Positions 8,869 to 17,404 of a stretch of 64,000 nucleotides of DNA are shown piece by piece. The DNA lies in the NCBI GenBank assembly GCA_049115695.1, contig JAGDZR010000003.1, forward strand, positions 1 through 64,000, given 5' to 3'. A model generated the notes under the pieces. That model saw nothing but the letters and a program-made list of their open reading frames with translations. It was not told the origin of the DNA and did not search any database. The stretch comes from JAGDZR01 sp049115695 (GTDB taxonomy: Bacteria; Bacteroidota; Bacteroidia; Cytophagales; Cyclobacteriaceae). The first letter of the stretch is position 1. Every line of letters begins with the position of its first letter. Made by a program: the position numbers and the translations under genes.

Positions 8869-10773
8869 ATGTCTTTGAGGAATACGGTCTATATCATTTG
8901 TCTATTAGGCGTTCTCAATGCGCTTGGGCAAAGTCGTGCGCTTACCAGACCGTTTAAATATCTTCACCCAACTGAGAAAACAAATACTTCACTAGATACT
9001 CGGAAGTCTCCGTATTTATGGAAGGTTTATGTCGACAGGGAAGGGGTTAAGGTTTTCAACGATAAGAATTTAAGGAACGAATCTGACTTTGAACCTGAGT
9101 TCATGCAAGAATTCATTGTAGCCAATGAAACTGAAGATGCTTTATTGTTATTTCAAGATCCAAATATTGACAGTATTGCCTTTTCTAAAGATGCTGAAAA
9201 AATAGGATGGGTACCTAAAAACAATCTAGTTCTTTGGGATAGATTTCTTTGGAGTCCTTACCTAGCGAAAATGCTGGCACTCGCTTCGTGGGAGAGTGTT
9301 TCTGCTCAAACCTCAACTATTCAGCCGAATGCTTTTAGAGATTCCCCAACAAATGAGTCCCGGTATTTTATCTTTAATGTGGTCAAATTTGACGATGGAG
9401 GAGATGATGTTTTAATTTCCTTGCGTACATTTCTGCATTACCAGCCGAAGCTGTTTTGTTGGGTGAAAAGGGAGGATTTGTTAATTGTTAACAATCGAAA
9501 CGGTTTTGTTGCGAATCGATATTTAATAGAGCAGAGAAATGAGATTCCAAAAATTTATGAGGATAGTGAGTCTTTGCTCAGAAAGGACGATAGTAAAATT
9601 GTATACGCTATTGATAAAATTCGTGCGGACGAAGGATTCTTACCGACAGGCATACTAACAAATGAAATCAATGAAGTCATCTGGATGGAGGATGATCAAT
9701 GGAAAACTGGATTTTTGAAATTGGATTATGGAGGAGTAGGAGACGATGTATTTAAAAAGGGAATACTAATTAACAGACAGGAGTTTAGCATAATAAAAAA
9801 AGCCATCGACGTTCTTTCTGAAAGTCTTGATAAAGCCGATTTGATTGAAAGATGGAAATTACTTTACCAGGAGCAAAATCTTAGTATTTATGAAGAACTT
9901 GGGCAATATGCATTGTTTGAGGAACTTGTTCAGTTGAGATTTAATTATAACGAGGAATCAGAAGGGACAGCCTTGCTGGATTTAGAATTGATCAAGCAAG
10001 ATGACTTTGACTACATGATGCGTGAGTTGAGAAACAGTAGACGCTCACTTAACTATATTCAAAATAATATCGCCAACCCCTTTAATTTCGCACCCTTTCT
10101 ATATCCGCATTATTGGATCCCCATTGATGCGCTTCCATTGGAAATGTTCGCAAATCAATTTGCGGATTTCGTTGGTGGTAAACCATTCAAAACTGTAGAT
10201 CGTTGGGAGTATAACAATCGACCTGCCAATTACAATTATTTTGACGTGTTTTATGTAGAAAATAGCCATAACTATGGAGCTGATTTTGGGCTTAAGGATC
10301 AGGTAATAAGAACGTTTTATCGGACAGCAGCTAGAATAAGAACTAATGATCCAAATAGGTCAGCGTTGATTTTTTTTAGCAATACTCAAAAACCTTTAAC
10401 TGGTGCTGGTGATTTATTCACAGAGAATATTGCCGGGATCATGAGAGAGGGAGTTTCTTCCAGGCCCAACCGATTATACGATAAAAAAGCACTTAGAAGC
10501 ACTTTATATGCTAAAAATATCCAAAAGATTGATAGATTAAGGTTTCATTTTTTTGTGGGCGAAAGATTCTATAGCGAGGCGATGAATTCTGTTAAATGGT
10601 TATTAAAAGATTTTGTGTACGAGGCACATGAGGAATTAAATGCAAGTACTACGGAAGTGATTTTGTACGCCCCATTTTTAATAGAAGATATCCCAATATT
10701 TATGAGCAAAATAGACCCTGGTATGTCCGAATCGATTTCTTATAGATTATCTCCAATAAATTCCCGTAGATGA
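8869..10773 (+). CDS. TssR-like paralog with rearranged domain order
   Basis: This 634-aa protein has a signal peptide ending near LGQ. It shares with the upstream 803-aa protein the paired SH3-like modules (first at about 45-125 with GWVPKNNLVLW; second at about 150-215 with CWVKREDLL) and a helical region ending in a YWIP motif (HYWIP, residues 414-418). In the 803-aa protein YWIP lies at the very C-terminus. Here about 200 further residues follow (about 430-634) that read like a degenerate VWA fold: FDVFYVENS, ALIFFSNTQ, RLRFHFFVGE, with no DxSxS metal site. The two genes therefore look like paralogs in which the VWA-like block moved or was inserted at different places. The stop overlaps the ABC ATPase start. 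The exact function is unknown; a periplasmic partner of the first protein is inferred. Confidence 0.65.
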   Translation: MSLRNTVYIICLLGVLNALGQSRALTRPFKYLHPTEKTNTSLDTRKSPYLWKVYVDREGVKVFNDKNLRNESDFEPEFMQEFIVANETEDALLLFQDPNIDSIAFSKDAEKIGWVPKNNLVLWDRFLWSPYLAKMLALASWESVSAQTSTIQPNAFRDSPTNESRYFIFNVVKFDDGGDDVLISLRTFLHYQPKLFCWVKREDLLIVNNRNGFVANRYLIEQRNEIPKIYEDSESLLRKDDSKIVYAIDKIRADEGFLPTGILTNEINEVIWMEDDQWKTGFLKLDYGGVGDDVFKKGILINRQEFSIIKKAIDVLSESLDKADLIERWKLLYQEQNLSIYEELGQYALFEELVQLRFNYNEESEGTALLDLELIKQDDFDYMMRELRNSRRSLNYIQNNIANPFNFAPFLYPHYWIPIDALPLEMFANQFADFVGGKPFKTVDRWEYNNRPANYNYFDVFYVENSHNYGADFGLKDQVIRTFYRTAARIRTNDPNRSALIFFSNTQKPLTGAGDLFTENIAGIMREGVSSRPNRLYDKKALRSTLYAKNIQKIDRLRFHFFVGERFYSEAMNSVKWLLKDFVYEAHEELNASTTEVILYAPFLIEDIPIFMSKIDPGMSESISYRLSPINSRR

Positions 10774-11564
10774 ACGCATTTACTATTAAAAACCTTGAGT
10801 GTGCTTATGGCGATGGGAAGACTGTACTTAGTGTCCCAGAGTTGGATATTCCCTATGGAAAAATATGTGTATTTCTCGGCCCCTCAGGAGTGGGCAAAAG
10901 TACTTTGTTGGAAACACTCGGATTGATGAATCATACGATTAAATCTGGAAATGTCAGGTTTTCAGATTGTAGTGACGATTTTAATGTCTTATGGGATGGT
11001 GGGGATATTGCCAATGTGAGGAATAAGTACATGAGTTTTATTTTTCAAGAAAACAATTTGCTTGACAATCTCACCGCTATTGAAAATGCAATGATTCCTT
11101 TACTGATTCAGGGCGTTGAAGAGCAGAAGGCAAAATCAACGATAAAGGAATGGTGTAACAGTCTGGCACTGGAGTTTATCAATGATGATACCAGAGTATC
11201 GGAATTGTCAGTAGGTCAAAAACAGCGCTTAGCGTTTATTAGAGCCGCATCACCGGATTTCACTGTGCTTTTTGGTGATGAACCGACAGGTAACTTGGAC
11301 GAGAAGAATGGGGATGTATTGATGGAAGCCCTAAAAAGTAAAATACAATCATCAGCATCAACGATGCTGTCCATTATTGTATCACATGACATTGATCTCG
11401 CGCTTAAGTATGCAGATGAAATTATCGTTCTAACCAAAAAGGGAGAAAGAGTTGGTACGATTGATCAAAAGAATATTTACAAAAAGAATGGCACAGACTG
11501 GGTTTCCTCAGGTGAAACAATGTCATCTTCAACACTAAGAACCTTTATCGCTGAACTTTTGTAA
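10770..11564 (+). CDS. ABC transporter ATPase (LolD/MacB/FtsE type)
   Basis: This 264-aa ATPase has Walker A GPSGVGKST (37-45), a Q-loop near IFQENN, signature LSVGQ (146-150; the usual first Gly is Val), Walker B ending FGDEP (Asp170, Glu171), a D-loop GNLDEKN and an H-loop SHD. The pattern is that of ATPases that drive FtsX/MacB-type mechanotransmission permeases rather than classical importers. It starts inside the stop codon of the TssR-like paralog, and the permease begins 2 bp after its stop, so coupling is tight. The likely role is to power conformational signals through the permease into the periplasm, acting on the PKD and TssR-like proteins (inference from context). Confidence 0.9.
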   Translation: MNAFTIKNLECAYGDGKTVLSVPELDIPYGKICVFLGPSGVGKSTLLETLGLMNHTIKSGNVRFSDCSDDFNVLWDGGDIANVRNKYMSFIFQENNLLDNLTAIENAMIPLLIQGVEEQKAKSTIKEWCNSLALEFINDDTRVSELSVGQKQRLAFIRAASPDFTVLFGDEPTGNLDEKNGDVLMEALKSKIQSSASTMLSIIVSHDIDLALKYADEIIVLTKKGERVGTIDQKNIYKKNGTDWVSSGETMSSSTLRTFIAELL

Positions 11565-11566
11565 GC

Positions 11567-13057
11567 ATGTCACAAGCCAACCAAAACTTTACGCCATTAT
11601 TTCAAAAGGGAGAGAGATTAGAAATATATGGAGAAAAGAGATTCAACTTCAAAGTCTTAATTCTTATTCTGACTTTCACATTTTGCTCAATAGGTGGTGC
11701 AAACCTTGCCCTGAGTGATTTAGAAGATAAAATGAGCGACCCATTCGTTAATTTGCTCAGCGTAGATATTCCGCTTAGACAGCAACGGTTGGTAGAAGAT
11801 TTGAAAAGCCACTTATCTCAGGATTCGCTAAAATCTAAATACAACTATGCCAATATTACTAATTATGTAGAGTTCCCAGTTCAGTTTAGTGGTCCTACAA
11901 ATGAAAAGTGGGTTAAGGGTCGATCAATAGACTTGAATAATCCTGTTCTCGAACGTTTGCTGGAAGATGATAATCTGGTGGCAGGTAGCGGATTTAAGAT
12001 GGAAAATGAGATTGGACTCATTATTTCTGAGAGAATGCTAGATGAATTGGGTTATGAGAATACACCATCCCATATCCTTATGACATTCGATGAAATGGAT
12101 GTCCCTATTCCCATCAGGGCAATTGTGAAAGAGTTGCCAGAGCTTAATTATTTTGTAGCATCTCCATTTTTTTATTTTCAAAGAACTCAACTCGGGGGTA
12201 GTGCTTTTCGCGTTATAGACAACAAACGATTGTCCTTGTTTTTGCCCAATAGTGAAAATGCCAGGGAGTTTACAACTAAGCTTAATTCATTCTTCAAAAC
12301 AACTGATGAATACAAGGATTGGGATGCTGAAATATTGCAACGGATTAATAGTGAGTCATTTAGAGAGGGTACGGAGTTTACTTTGGATTTCTTTGGTTTC
12401 AGACCCAGAAAGTCTACTGATTATGACCAGCTAGTCAATGATCTTAACGGTCAGCTTTCTGATTACGAATTCATTAGATATTATGATTATGAATACAATA
12501 ACTTTCCGAGCTCATTTCAGATAGAGTCAGACAAGATTGCGATCAATTTTACAGGACTCGATCAGGTTAGAGACTTTCAAGAATATTTATATGATGGCTT
12601 TAGGATTGAAATGGATATTGCCAAGGTTCGGGACAAAGAGAATTTTGCTTTGGTCAAGCTGTTAACAGAGTCCATTTCCATGCTTTTGATTGCTTTTAGT
12701 ATCGTAAGTATTTGCTTCTATCTGTACAATCTGCTGAAGAGTCATTTGGATAAGATCAGACCAAACTTGGGGACCTTCATGGCATTTGGTTTGGATAGAT
12801 CCAATCTGTTTGTTTTGTACAGGGGTATTTTGATGAGTTTTTTGATTCAGGCTACTGCCATTTCTTTAGTGGGGTCATTTGTTTTGTTAGCCGTGGTAAG
12901 TGCTTCAATTGGCGCATTGGATAATTATTTTGCTCTGTTCGACTGGAAATTACTTGTGACAGTAGTGATTTTAATTGGTTCGTTTTACATCATTTACAAA
13001 CGTACTATTCAGACAATTCTTGATAAAACTCCTGGAGATTTGATATACGATCGATGA
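11567..13057 (+). CDS. FtsX/MacB-like ABC permease with large periplasmic domain
   Basis: The 496-aa protein has one membrane helix near residues 29-49 and a roughly 310-residue extracytoplasmic domain. Three membrane helices follow at about 362-388, 415-450 and 460-480. This four-helix layout with a large loop after helix 1 is the FtsX/MacB/LolC topology. The periplasmic domain is unlike anything I recognise, and no DNA-substrate or lipoprotein-binding hook can be identified by eye. It lies 2 bp after the ATPase and is the last gene of the module. Family knowledge says that such transporters often transmit ATP-driven movement across the inner membrane to periplasmic partners instead of moving a substrate. 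No clear terminator follows; a tRNA gene begins about 180 bp downstream. Confidence 0.8.
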   Translation: MSQANQNFTPLFQKGERLEIYGEKRFNFKVLILILTFTFCSIGGANLALSDLEDKMSDPFVNLLSVDIPLRQQRLVEDLKSHLSQDSLKSKYNYANITNYVEFPVQFSGPTNEKWVKGRSIDLNNPVLERLLEDDNLVAGSGFKMENEIGLIISERMLDELGYENTPSHILMTFDEMDVPIPIRAIVKELPELNYFVASPFFYFQRTQLGGSAFRVIDNKRLSLFLPNSENAREFTTKLNSFFKTTDEYKDWDAEILQRINSESFREGTEFTLDFFGFRPRKSTDYDQLVNDLNGQLSDYEFIRYYDYEYNNFPSSFQIESDKIAINFTGLDQVRDFQEYLYDGFRIEMDIAKVRDKENFALVKLLTESISMLLIAFSIVSICFYLYNLLKSHLDKIRPNLGTFMAFGLDRSNLFVLYRGILMSFLIQATAISLVGSFVLLAVVSASIGALDNYFALFDWKLLVTVVILIGSFYIIYKRTIQTILDKTPGDLIYDR

Positions 13058-13172
13058 TTCTAAAAGGGGTGTAAAAATTCTCTCAAAAAATTAGCTTTAA
13101 TAGTATTGAAAGTCGAAGATTTCGGATACATTTGCGTCCGCTTTTGAGGGATACTACCTTCATTATGTGGTT

Positions 13173-13212
13173 AAAGTTCGGGATGTAATACGCGAACGGC
13201 CAGTTAGTCCGT
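13173..13212 (+). repeat. Possible partial tRNA-Pro remnant
   Basis: The ten bases starting at 13173 (aaagttcggg) match exactly the ten bases that precede and begin the intact tRNA-Pro (from 13235). A shared GTTAGT lies a little further on in both. The remainder of the tRNA cannot be aligned and no cloverleaf forms. This may be a decayed duplicate of the tRNA 5' part or chance similarity. Confidence 0.35.
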
Positions 13213-13239
13213 GAGTGTATCACACTTCATAATAAAGTT

Positions 13240-13314
13240 CGGGGCGTAGCACAGCCCGGTTAGTGTACCTGCTTTGGGAGCAGGGGGTCGCAGGTTCGAA
13301 TCCTGCCGCCCCGA
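13240..13314 (+). tRNA. tRNA-Pro (anticodon TGG)
   Basis: A cloverleaf can be drawn. The acceptor stem is CGGGGCG/CGCCCCG with A as discriminator, the anticodon stem is CCTGC/GCAGG around loop TTTGGGA (anticodon TGG), and the T-arm is GCAGG-TTCGAAT-CCTGC. The 3' CCA is not encoded, so it must be added after transcription. It reads the CCN family of proline codons, CCA first. A terminator follows 9 bp downstream. Confidence 0.96.
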
Positions 13315-13322
13315 CGAACTGA

Positions 13323-13356
13323 AACCCTCTTCGCATTTTGTGGAGAGGGTTTTTTG
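13323..13356 (+). terminator. Rho-independent terminator after tRNA-Pro
   Basis: A perfect 8-bp stem AACCCTCT/AGAGGGTT (13323-13330 with 13344-13351) encloses a 13-nt loop and is followed by a T run. It ends the tRNA transcript and lies in front of the convergent MFS gene. Confidence 0.85.
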
Positions 13357-13382
13357 ATATTAGACCATTCTGGGATTTATGC

Positions 13383-14522
13383 CTATCCTGATATTTTGAA
13401 ATAGTAGCGTGAGACCGGAATAATAAGTAGTCCAATTCCAGCTACGAATAAAAATGAGATGCCTAAATTCATTAGATGAGCCAGGTACCCAATTACTGGA
13501 GGTCCGATAAACACGCCCATAATACCGTATGTAGAGATGATGGATAGTGCAACACCTGGTGAATACTTCTTATGATTGCCTGCTAGTAGCATCGTCATGG
13601 GTACGATGCTGGCGGTACCAATCCCCACAATCGAAAACCCGATCATGGCCATCCAGAAATTAGGAAAGGCAACTGCAATCGCTAACCCACCGGCTAAACA
13701 GATTGCACTAAATATAAAAAGCTTTTTCATGCCAATCCTGTCAATCAATCTGTCTGAGAAGAATCGTGAAAAAGCCATGAAGGCCATGAATATAAGATAA
13801 CCAAGCGTGAATATTTCAGCACCTACAACTTCCTTGAAATAAATTCCACTCCAATCAAACATTCCTCCTTCACAAATTGCTGCACAAAAAATCAAAATCC
13901 CAAGACTCACTATTTGCGGGTCGGGTTTTCCAAGCTGTAGTTTAGAGGGCTGGGTAGATTTATCACCCACCAGATAAAAAGAGTAGGAGATGATCGAAAT
14001 AAGGATAATGGTGCCGCTTGCGATCATGAAATGCGTACTGGTACTCATTTCCAGACTCACCATAAATGATGTTAGCAGAATACCCATAATGCCACCTACG
14101 CTCCATAGACCATGGAATGAGCCATTGATCTTTTTCTCGAATTGCTTTTGAATAAATATTGCCTGAGTATTTGCTGCGATATTACCAATTCTAACAAAGA
14201 AGGCATAGAAAAAGACGAACCCGACAAGTGCTGAGACACTATTCACAAATCCAATTCCGATAAGGCAAATACACTGAACCACTACGCCAATGATCATTGG
14301 CACTCTACTATCAAACTTCGAAACGAGCCATCCAGATACGGGAATACCTACCAAAGAACTGATTGGCATGGCTATGAGAATAGACCCCAACTCCGCTTCA
14401 TTAAGCCCAAGCATTTCCTTTATATTTGGAATCCTGGACGCCCATGATGAAAAGCCAAAGCCCAACAAAAAGAAGTAGGTATTTAGCGCAATTCTATTTT
14501 TTGATTTCCGATCAATTGCCAT
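13383..14522 (-). CDS. MFS transporter (YbjJ/FucP-like)
   Basis: This 379-aa polytopic protein has about 12 membrane helices and the compact size of the major facilitator superfamily. The N-terminus reads FGFSSWASRIPNIKEMLGL, typical of the branch that includes E. coli YbjJ. The middle has SFHGLWSVGGIMG, and the second half has SRFFSDRLIDRIG, which matches the MFS loop signature between helices. It sits in the inner membrane and probably exports or imports a small molecule; the substrate cannot be told from sequence. It stands alone between the tRNA terminator and a second terminator. Confidence 0.85.
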   Translation of the reverse strand: MAIDRKSKNRIALNTYFFLLGFGFSSWASRIPNIKEMLGLNEAELGSILIAMPISSLVGIPVSGWLVSKFDSRVPMIIGVVVQCICLIGIGFVNSVSALVGFVFFYAFFVRIGNIAANTQAIFIQKQFEKKINGSFHGLWSVGGIMGILLTSFMVSLEMSTSTHFMIASGTIILISIISYSFYLVGDKSTQPSKLQLGKPDPQIVSLGILIFCAAICEGGMFDWSGIYFKEVVGAEIFTLGYLIFMAFMAFSRFFSDRLIDRIGMKKLFIFSAICLAGGLAIAVAFPNFWMAMIGFSIVGIGTASIVPMTMLLAGNHKKYSPGVALSIISTYGIMGVFIGPPVIGYLAHLMNLGISFLFVAGIGLLIIPVSRYYFKISG

Positions 14523-14582
14523 ATCAAGATTTCAAGGATTAAATTGACTGTCATAAAGTCAATTTGGGCATGTTTCTAAAAT

Positions 14583-14616
14583 AAAAAAAATGCCCTGATT
14601 AACCAGAGCATTTTTT
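14583..14616 (-). terminator. Terminator after the amtB-PII pair
   Basis: An A-rich arm AAAAAATGC pairs with GCATTTTTT, with an inner CTG/CAG extension around loop ATTAAC. Read on the minus strand it lies 20-50 bp after the PII stop and ends in a T run, so it terminates the AmtB-PII transcript and shields the MFS gene. Confidence 0.85.
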
Positions 14617-14634
14617 ATACGATTTATTGATGTG

Positions 14635-14982
14635 TTAGATAGCCTCAGATCCAGATTCCCCAGTCCTGATTCTAATGCACTCTTCGATAGGCATAATAAA
14701 GATTTTACCGCTTCCTACAAGTTCGTCTTCATTGGCCGTTGTGCCCTGCATAATTGCATCTGTAGTGGTTTTAACAAAGTCATCATTGACCGCAATTTCC
14801 AATCGGATATTTGGAACAAGGTTGGGCACCACAATTTGCCCTCGATACACCTCCTTGGATGTACTTCTTCTTCCATGTCCTGATACATGACCCACTGTGA
14901 TGCGATTAATTCCCGCTTCAATAAGCGATTCACGTACTTGATCCAGTTGAGTTTCTCTTATGATTGCTATAATTAGTTTCAT
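14635..14982 (-). CDS. glnK: PII nitrogen regulatory protein lacking Tyr51
   Basis: This 115-aa protein has the PII fold signature: MKLIIAIIRE start, G-HGRR before the T-loop, YRG at 46-48, and the C-terminal RTGE.G..AI. PII proteins bind ATP/ADP and 2-oxoglutarate as trimers and plug AmtB channels. Position 51, uridylylated Tyr in proteobacterial PII, is Val here (YRGQIVV), so GlnD-type uridylylation is not possible at that site; Tyr46 remains. It starts 7 bp after the ammonium transporter on the same strand, the classical amtB-glnK coupling. It is most likely a direct metabolite-driven gate on that transporter. Confidence 0.93.
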   Translation of the reverse strand: MKLIIAIIRETQLDQVRESLIEAGINRITVGHVSGHGRRSTSKEVYRGQIVVPNLVPNIRLEIAVNDDFVKTTTDAIMQGTTANEDELVGSGKIFIMPIEECIRIRTGESGSEAI

Positions 14983-14989
14983 GATAATA

Positions 14990-16297
14990 TTAGTTAGGGG
15001 TGATCATTCCATATCCTTTTTCTCCATGATAGGCTTTGTCAAGTCCTTTCATTTCATCCACATTAGTTGCCCTCACCGTCATGAATTTGTTCAATACAAA
15101 TAGGATCAACCATGTGCCAACGCCAGCATACACCATTGCCATTACGATAGCGAGCGATTGGATTCCAAGTTGTTGTAAAATGGTCCATGACTCGCCAGCA
15201 ATAGATGAAGCTTCTGCCATCCAACTATCCCGAATGAAAAAGACGAGAAAAATAGCACCTATTATTCCGCCAACACCATGGATTCCAAAGGCATCCAACG
15301 TATCATCATATCCCAGTTTGTTTTTATATACAACAGCCAAATAACAAAAGAGAGATCCCAATGTGCCAAGCGCTATTGCCCCAGCAGGCTGTACGACTCC
15401 TGCTGCAGGAGTGATGGCCACCAGTCCTGATAGGATTCCTGATGCAAATCCTAATGCAGTCGCTTTGCCTGTGTGGAAGGATTCGATTAATATCCAGGCT
15501 ATTGCGCCGGCCGCTGCTGCTATTTGCGTGACGGTCAAAGCCTGGGCTGTAGTTAATCCGCTTGAAATACTGCTCCCTGCATTGAATCCAAACCAACCGA
15601 CCCAAAGTAAACCTACACCAACCATTGTCATCACAAGATTGTTAGGAGTCATAGGTAGATGAGGATGTTTCTTTCGAGCACCAAGGTAAATGGCTGCTAC
15701 CAGTCCTGAAAAACCAGCTGAAATGTGAACCACAGTTCCTCCTGCAAAATCTATTGCACCACTTGGTCCTAAGTTGAATAGAAATCCTCCTTCAGACCAA
15801 ACCCAATGGCAAAGTGGATTGTATACGATTACTCCCCAGATGGCAATAAAAAAACAATATGCTTTAAAGGAGATACGCTCGGCAAACGCACCTGCTATGA
15901 TAGCAGGAGTGATGATTGCAAATTTCCCCTGAAACATGGAGAACACATACTCTGGAATTCCATCCATGATTGATTCGTCAATTCCCTGAAGCATAAAGTA
16001 GTCCCAGTTCCAACCAAACCAACCGCCAAGTACATTGTCTCCAAATGACATACTATAGCCGCAAACCACCCAAAGAATGGTCATAATGCCCATAGCGGTA
16101 AAGCTATGCATCATTGTACCAAGTACATTTTTTGTTCTTACTAACCCACCATAGAACATGGCAAGTCCGGGTACCATCAATAGTACCAGAGCTGTGGATG
16201 TTATCATCCAGGATGTTGCGCCCGAATCAATGGTTTCTTGTGCAAAAACCAGTGGTCCCGAGAGCATGAGAAATAGAATTGTGCTAGTCCGTCTCAC
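14990..16297 (-). CDS. amtB: Ammonium transporter AmtB
   Basis: The 435-aa protein has a cleavable signal peptide (ending PLVFAQ) and 11 membrane helices expected for Amt. Visible signatures are GGLVRTKNVLG, the AITPAIIAGAFAERI helix, the first pore His in DFAGGTVVHISAG, GWFGFNAGS and the second pore His in FGIHGVGGIIGA. It conducts ammonium across the inner membrane as a trimer. The start is GTG at 16297. The PII gene follows directly, so channel closure by PII is expected when nitrogen is plentiful. The C-terminal tail YHGEKGYGMI is the part that usually contacts PII. Confidence 0.95.
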   Translation of the reverse strand: MRRTSTILFLMLSGPLVFAQETIDSGATSWMITSTALVLLMVPGLAMFYGGLVRTKNVLGTMMHSFTAMGIMTILWVVCGYSMSFGDNVLGGWFGWNWDYFMLQGIDESIMDGIPEYVFSMFQGKFAIITPAIIAGAFAERISFKAYCFFIAIWGVIVYNPLCHWVWSEGGFLFNLGPSGAIDFAGGTVVHISAGFSGLVAAIYLGARKKHPHLPMTPNNLVMTMVGVGLLWVGWFGFNAGSSISSGLTTAQALTVTQIAAAAGAIAWILIESFHTGKATALGFASGILSGLVAITPAAGVVQPAGAIALGTLGSLFCYLAVVYKNKLGYDDTLDAFGIHGVGGIIGAIFLVFFIRDSWMAEASSIAGESWTILQQLGIQSLAIVMAMVYAGVGTWLILFVLNKFMTVRATNVDEMKGLDKAYHGEKGYGMITPN

Positions 16298-16457
16298 GTC
16301 GTATTTTGTTTGTTAAATTTTCGCAAAATACCAGAATACGCACTTGGGTTCAATTACATCGATGAATTATTGATGATATTTAAAATAATACCTTGACATA
16401 ATGTAATAATTTCAATTTGCATCAAACTAACGCATGTTGACTGAAATAATTAAAAAA

Positions 16458-17285
16458 TTAGATGAGTTTAATCCCTTTCTCTTCAATCTTTATTTTTCGC
16501 TGCTTATAAAGAATACCACAGGCTCTTTTAAAATTCTTTTTGCTCATTTGGAAAGTCGCCTGAATATCGTCGGGTGAACTTTTATCATTCAGAGAGATAA
16601 ATCCGTCACAAAGCTCCAGTTCAGAGAGAATTTTTACCGCACCTTCTTCCAATCCTCCAAGCCCGCTTTTACGAAGTGTGACATCTATCTTTCCATCGGA
16701 TCTAATGTGCTTAACAAACGCCTTTCTACGTTCTCCTGAAATCACATCATGGAAGATATCGTTATCATAGATCAATCCTCGGTACGCATTGTTGATTACT
16801 ACACTTAGTCCAAGCTCATGCTTGTCTGCAATTAATACATCAACAACTTGACCTTCTTCGAGATCAATTTGATCCTTATAAAAGTTATTGACTTTGGCTG
16901 AGGCTACAAGCCGATTGGTCAATTCATCAAGATACATATAGACCAAGTAGTATCGACCGATATCCATTCTGTTCAGTTGTTGTTTTAACGGAACAAGAAG
17001 ATCTTTATCAAGCCCCCAATCCATAAATGCGCCGAATTTGGCTACATCCCTAACCCTGAGATAACCAAATTGATTTAATTCAATGAAAGGCTTTTGAGTA
17101 GTTGCGATTGGACGATCTTCAGAATCAGTATAGGTAAAGACGTTAATCAAGTCATCCACTTTCAAATCAGCTGGAATAAACTTATTGGGTAACAAGACTT
17201 CATTGCCTTGGTCATCGGTTAAAAATGCTCCCGGGCTAGTCAATCGAACCACCTTCAGGTCTAAATGTATACCTAATGAAATCAT
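16458..17285 (-). CDS. CvfB-family S1 RNA-binding protein
   Basis: The 275-aa protein follows the CvfB/YitL plan: three consecutive S1-like beta-barrels (about residues 1-60, 65-130 and 140-210) and a C-terminal winged helix (about 220-275). Diagnostic strings include KFGAFMDWGLDKDLLVP, GLSVVINNAYRGLIY and GKIDVTLRK. S1 domains bind RNA; staphylococcal CvfB influences virulence gene expression, but the molecular job in Bacteroidota is undefined. It is a lone gene, divergent from the haem protein pair, with ATG at 17285. Confidence 0.88.
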   Translation of the reverse strand: MISLGIHLDLKVVRLTSPGAFLTDDQGNEVLLPNKFIPADLKVDDLINVFTYTDSEDRPIATTQKPFIELNQFGYLRVRDVAKFGAFMDWGLDKDLLVPLKQQLNRMDIGRYYLVYMYLDELTNRLVASAKVNNFYKDQIDLEEGQVVDVLIADKHELGLSVVINNAYRGLIYDNDIFHDVISGERRKAFVKHIRSDGKIDVTLRKSGLGGLEEGAVKILSELELCDGFISLNDKSSPDDIQATFQMSKKNFKRACGILYKQRKIKIEEKGIKLI

Positions 17286-17404
17286 GTTGCAAAGCTACGA
17301 GATTAAGGTTGAACTTGGTGTTGAGCATTACCCGTCGAAATAAATGTTGGTACTTATATTCTTATTCCATATTTTAGTCTGGAACAATAAAATTATATGT
17401 AGAA

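Noticed and set aside
5558..13057. A complete type VI secretion locus
   Set aside because: No TssB/TssC sheath, Hcp, VgrG, TssE/F/G/K baseplate or ClpV gene is visible in the window; only TssR-like proteins are present.
14632..14883. Short plus-strand ORFs opposite the PII gene
   Set aside because: They are antisense to a well-supported PII gene and show no independent signals.
16321..16440. Sigma-54 promoter upstream of amtB
   Set aside because: No convincing -24/-12 (GG-N10-GC) pair could be found on the minus strand.
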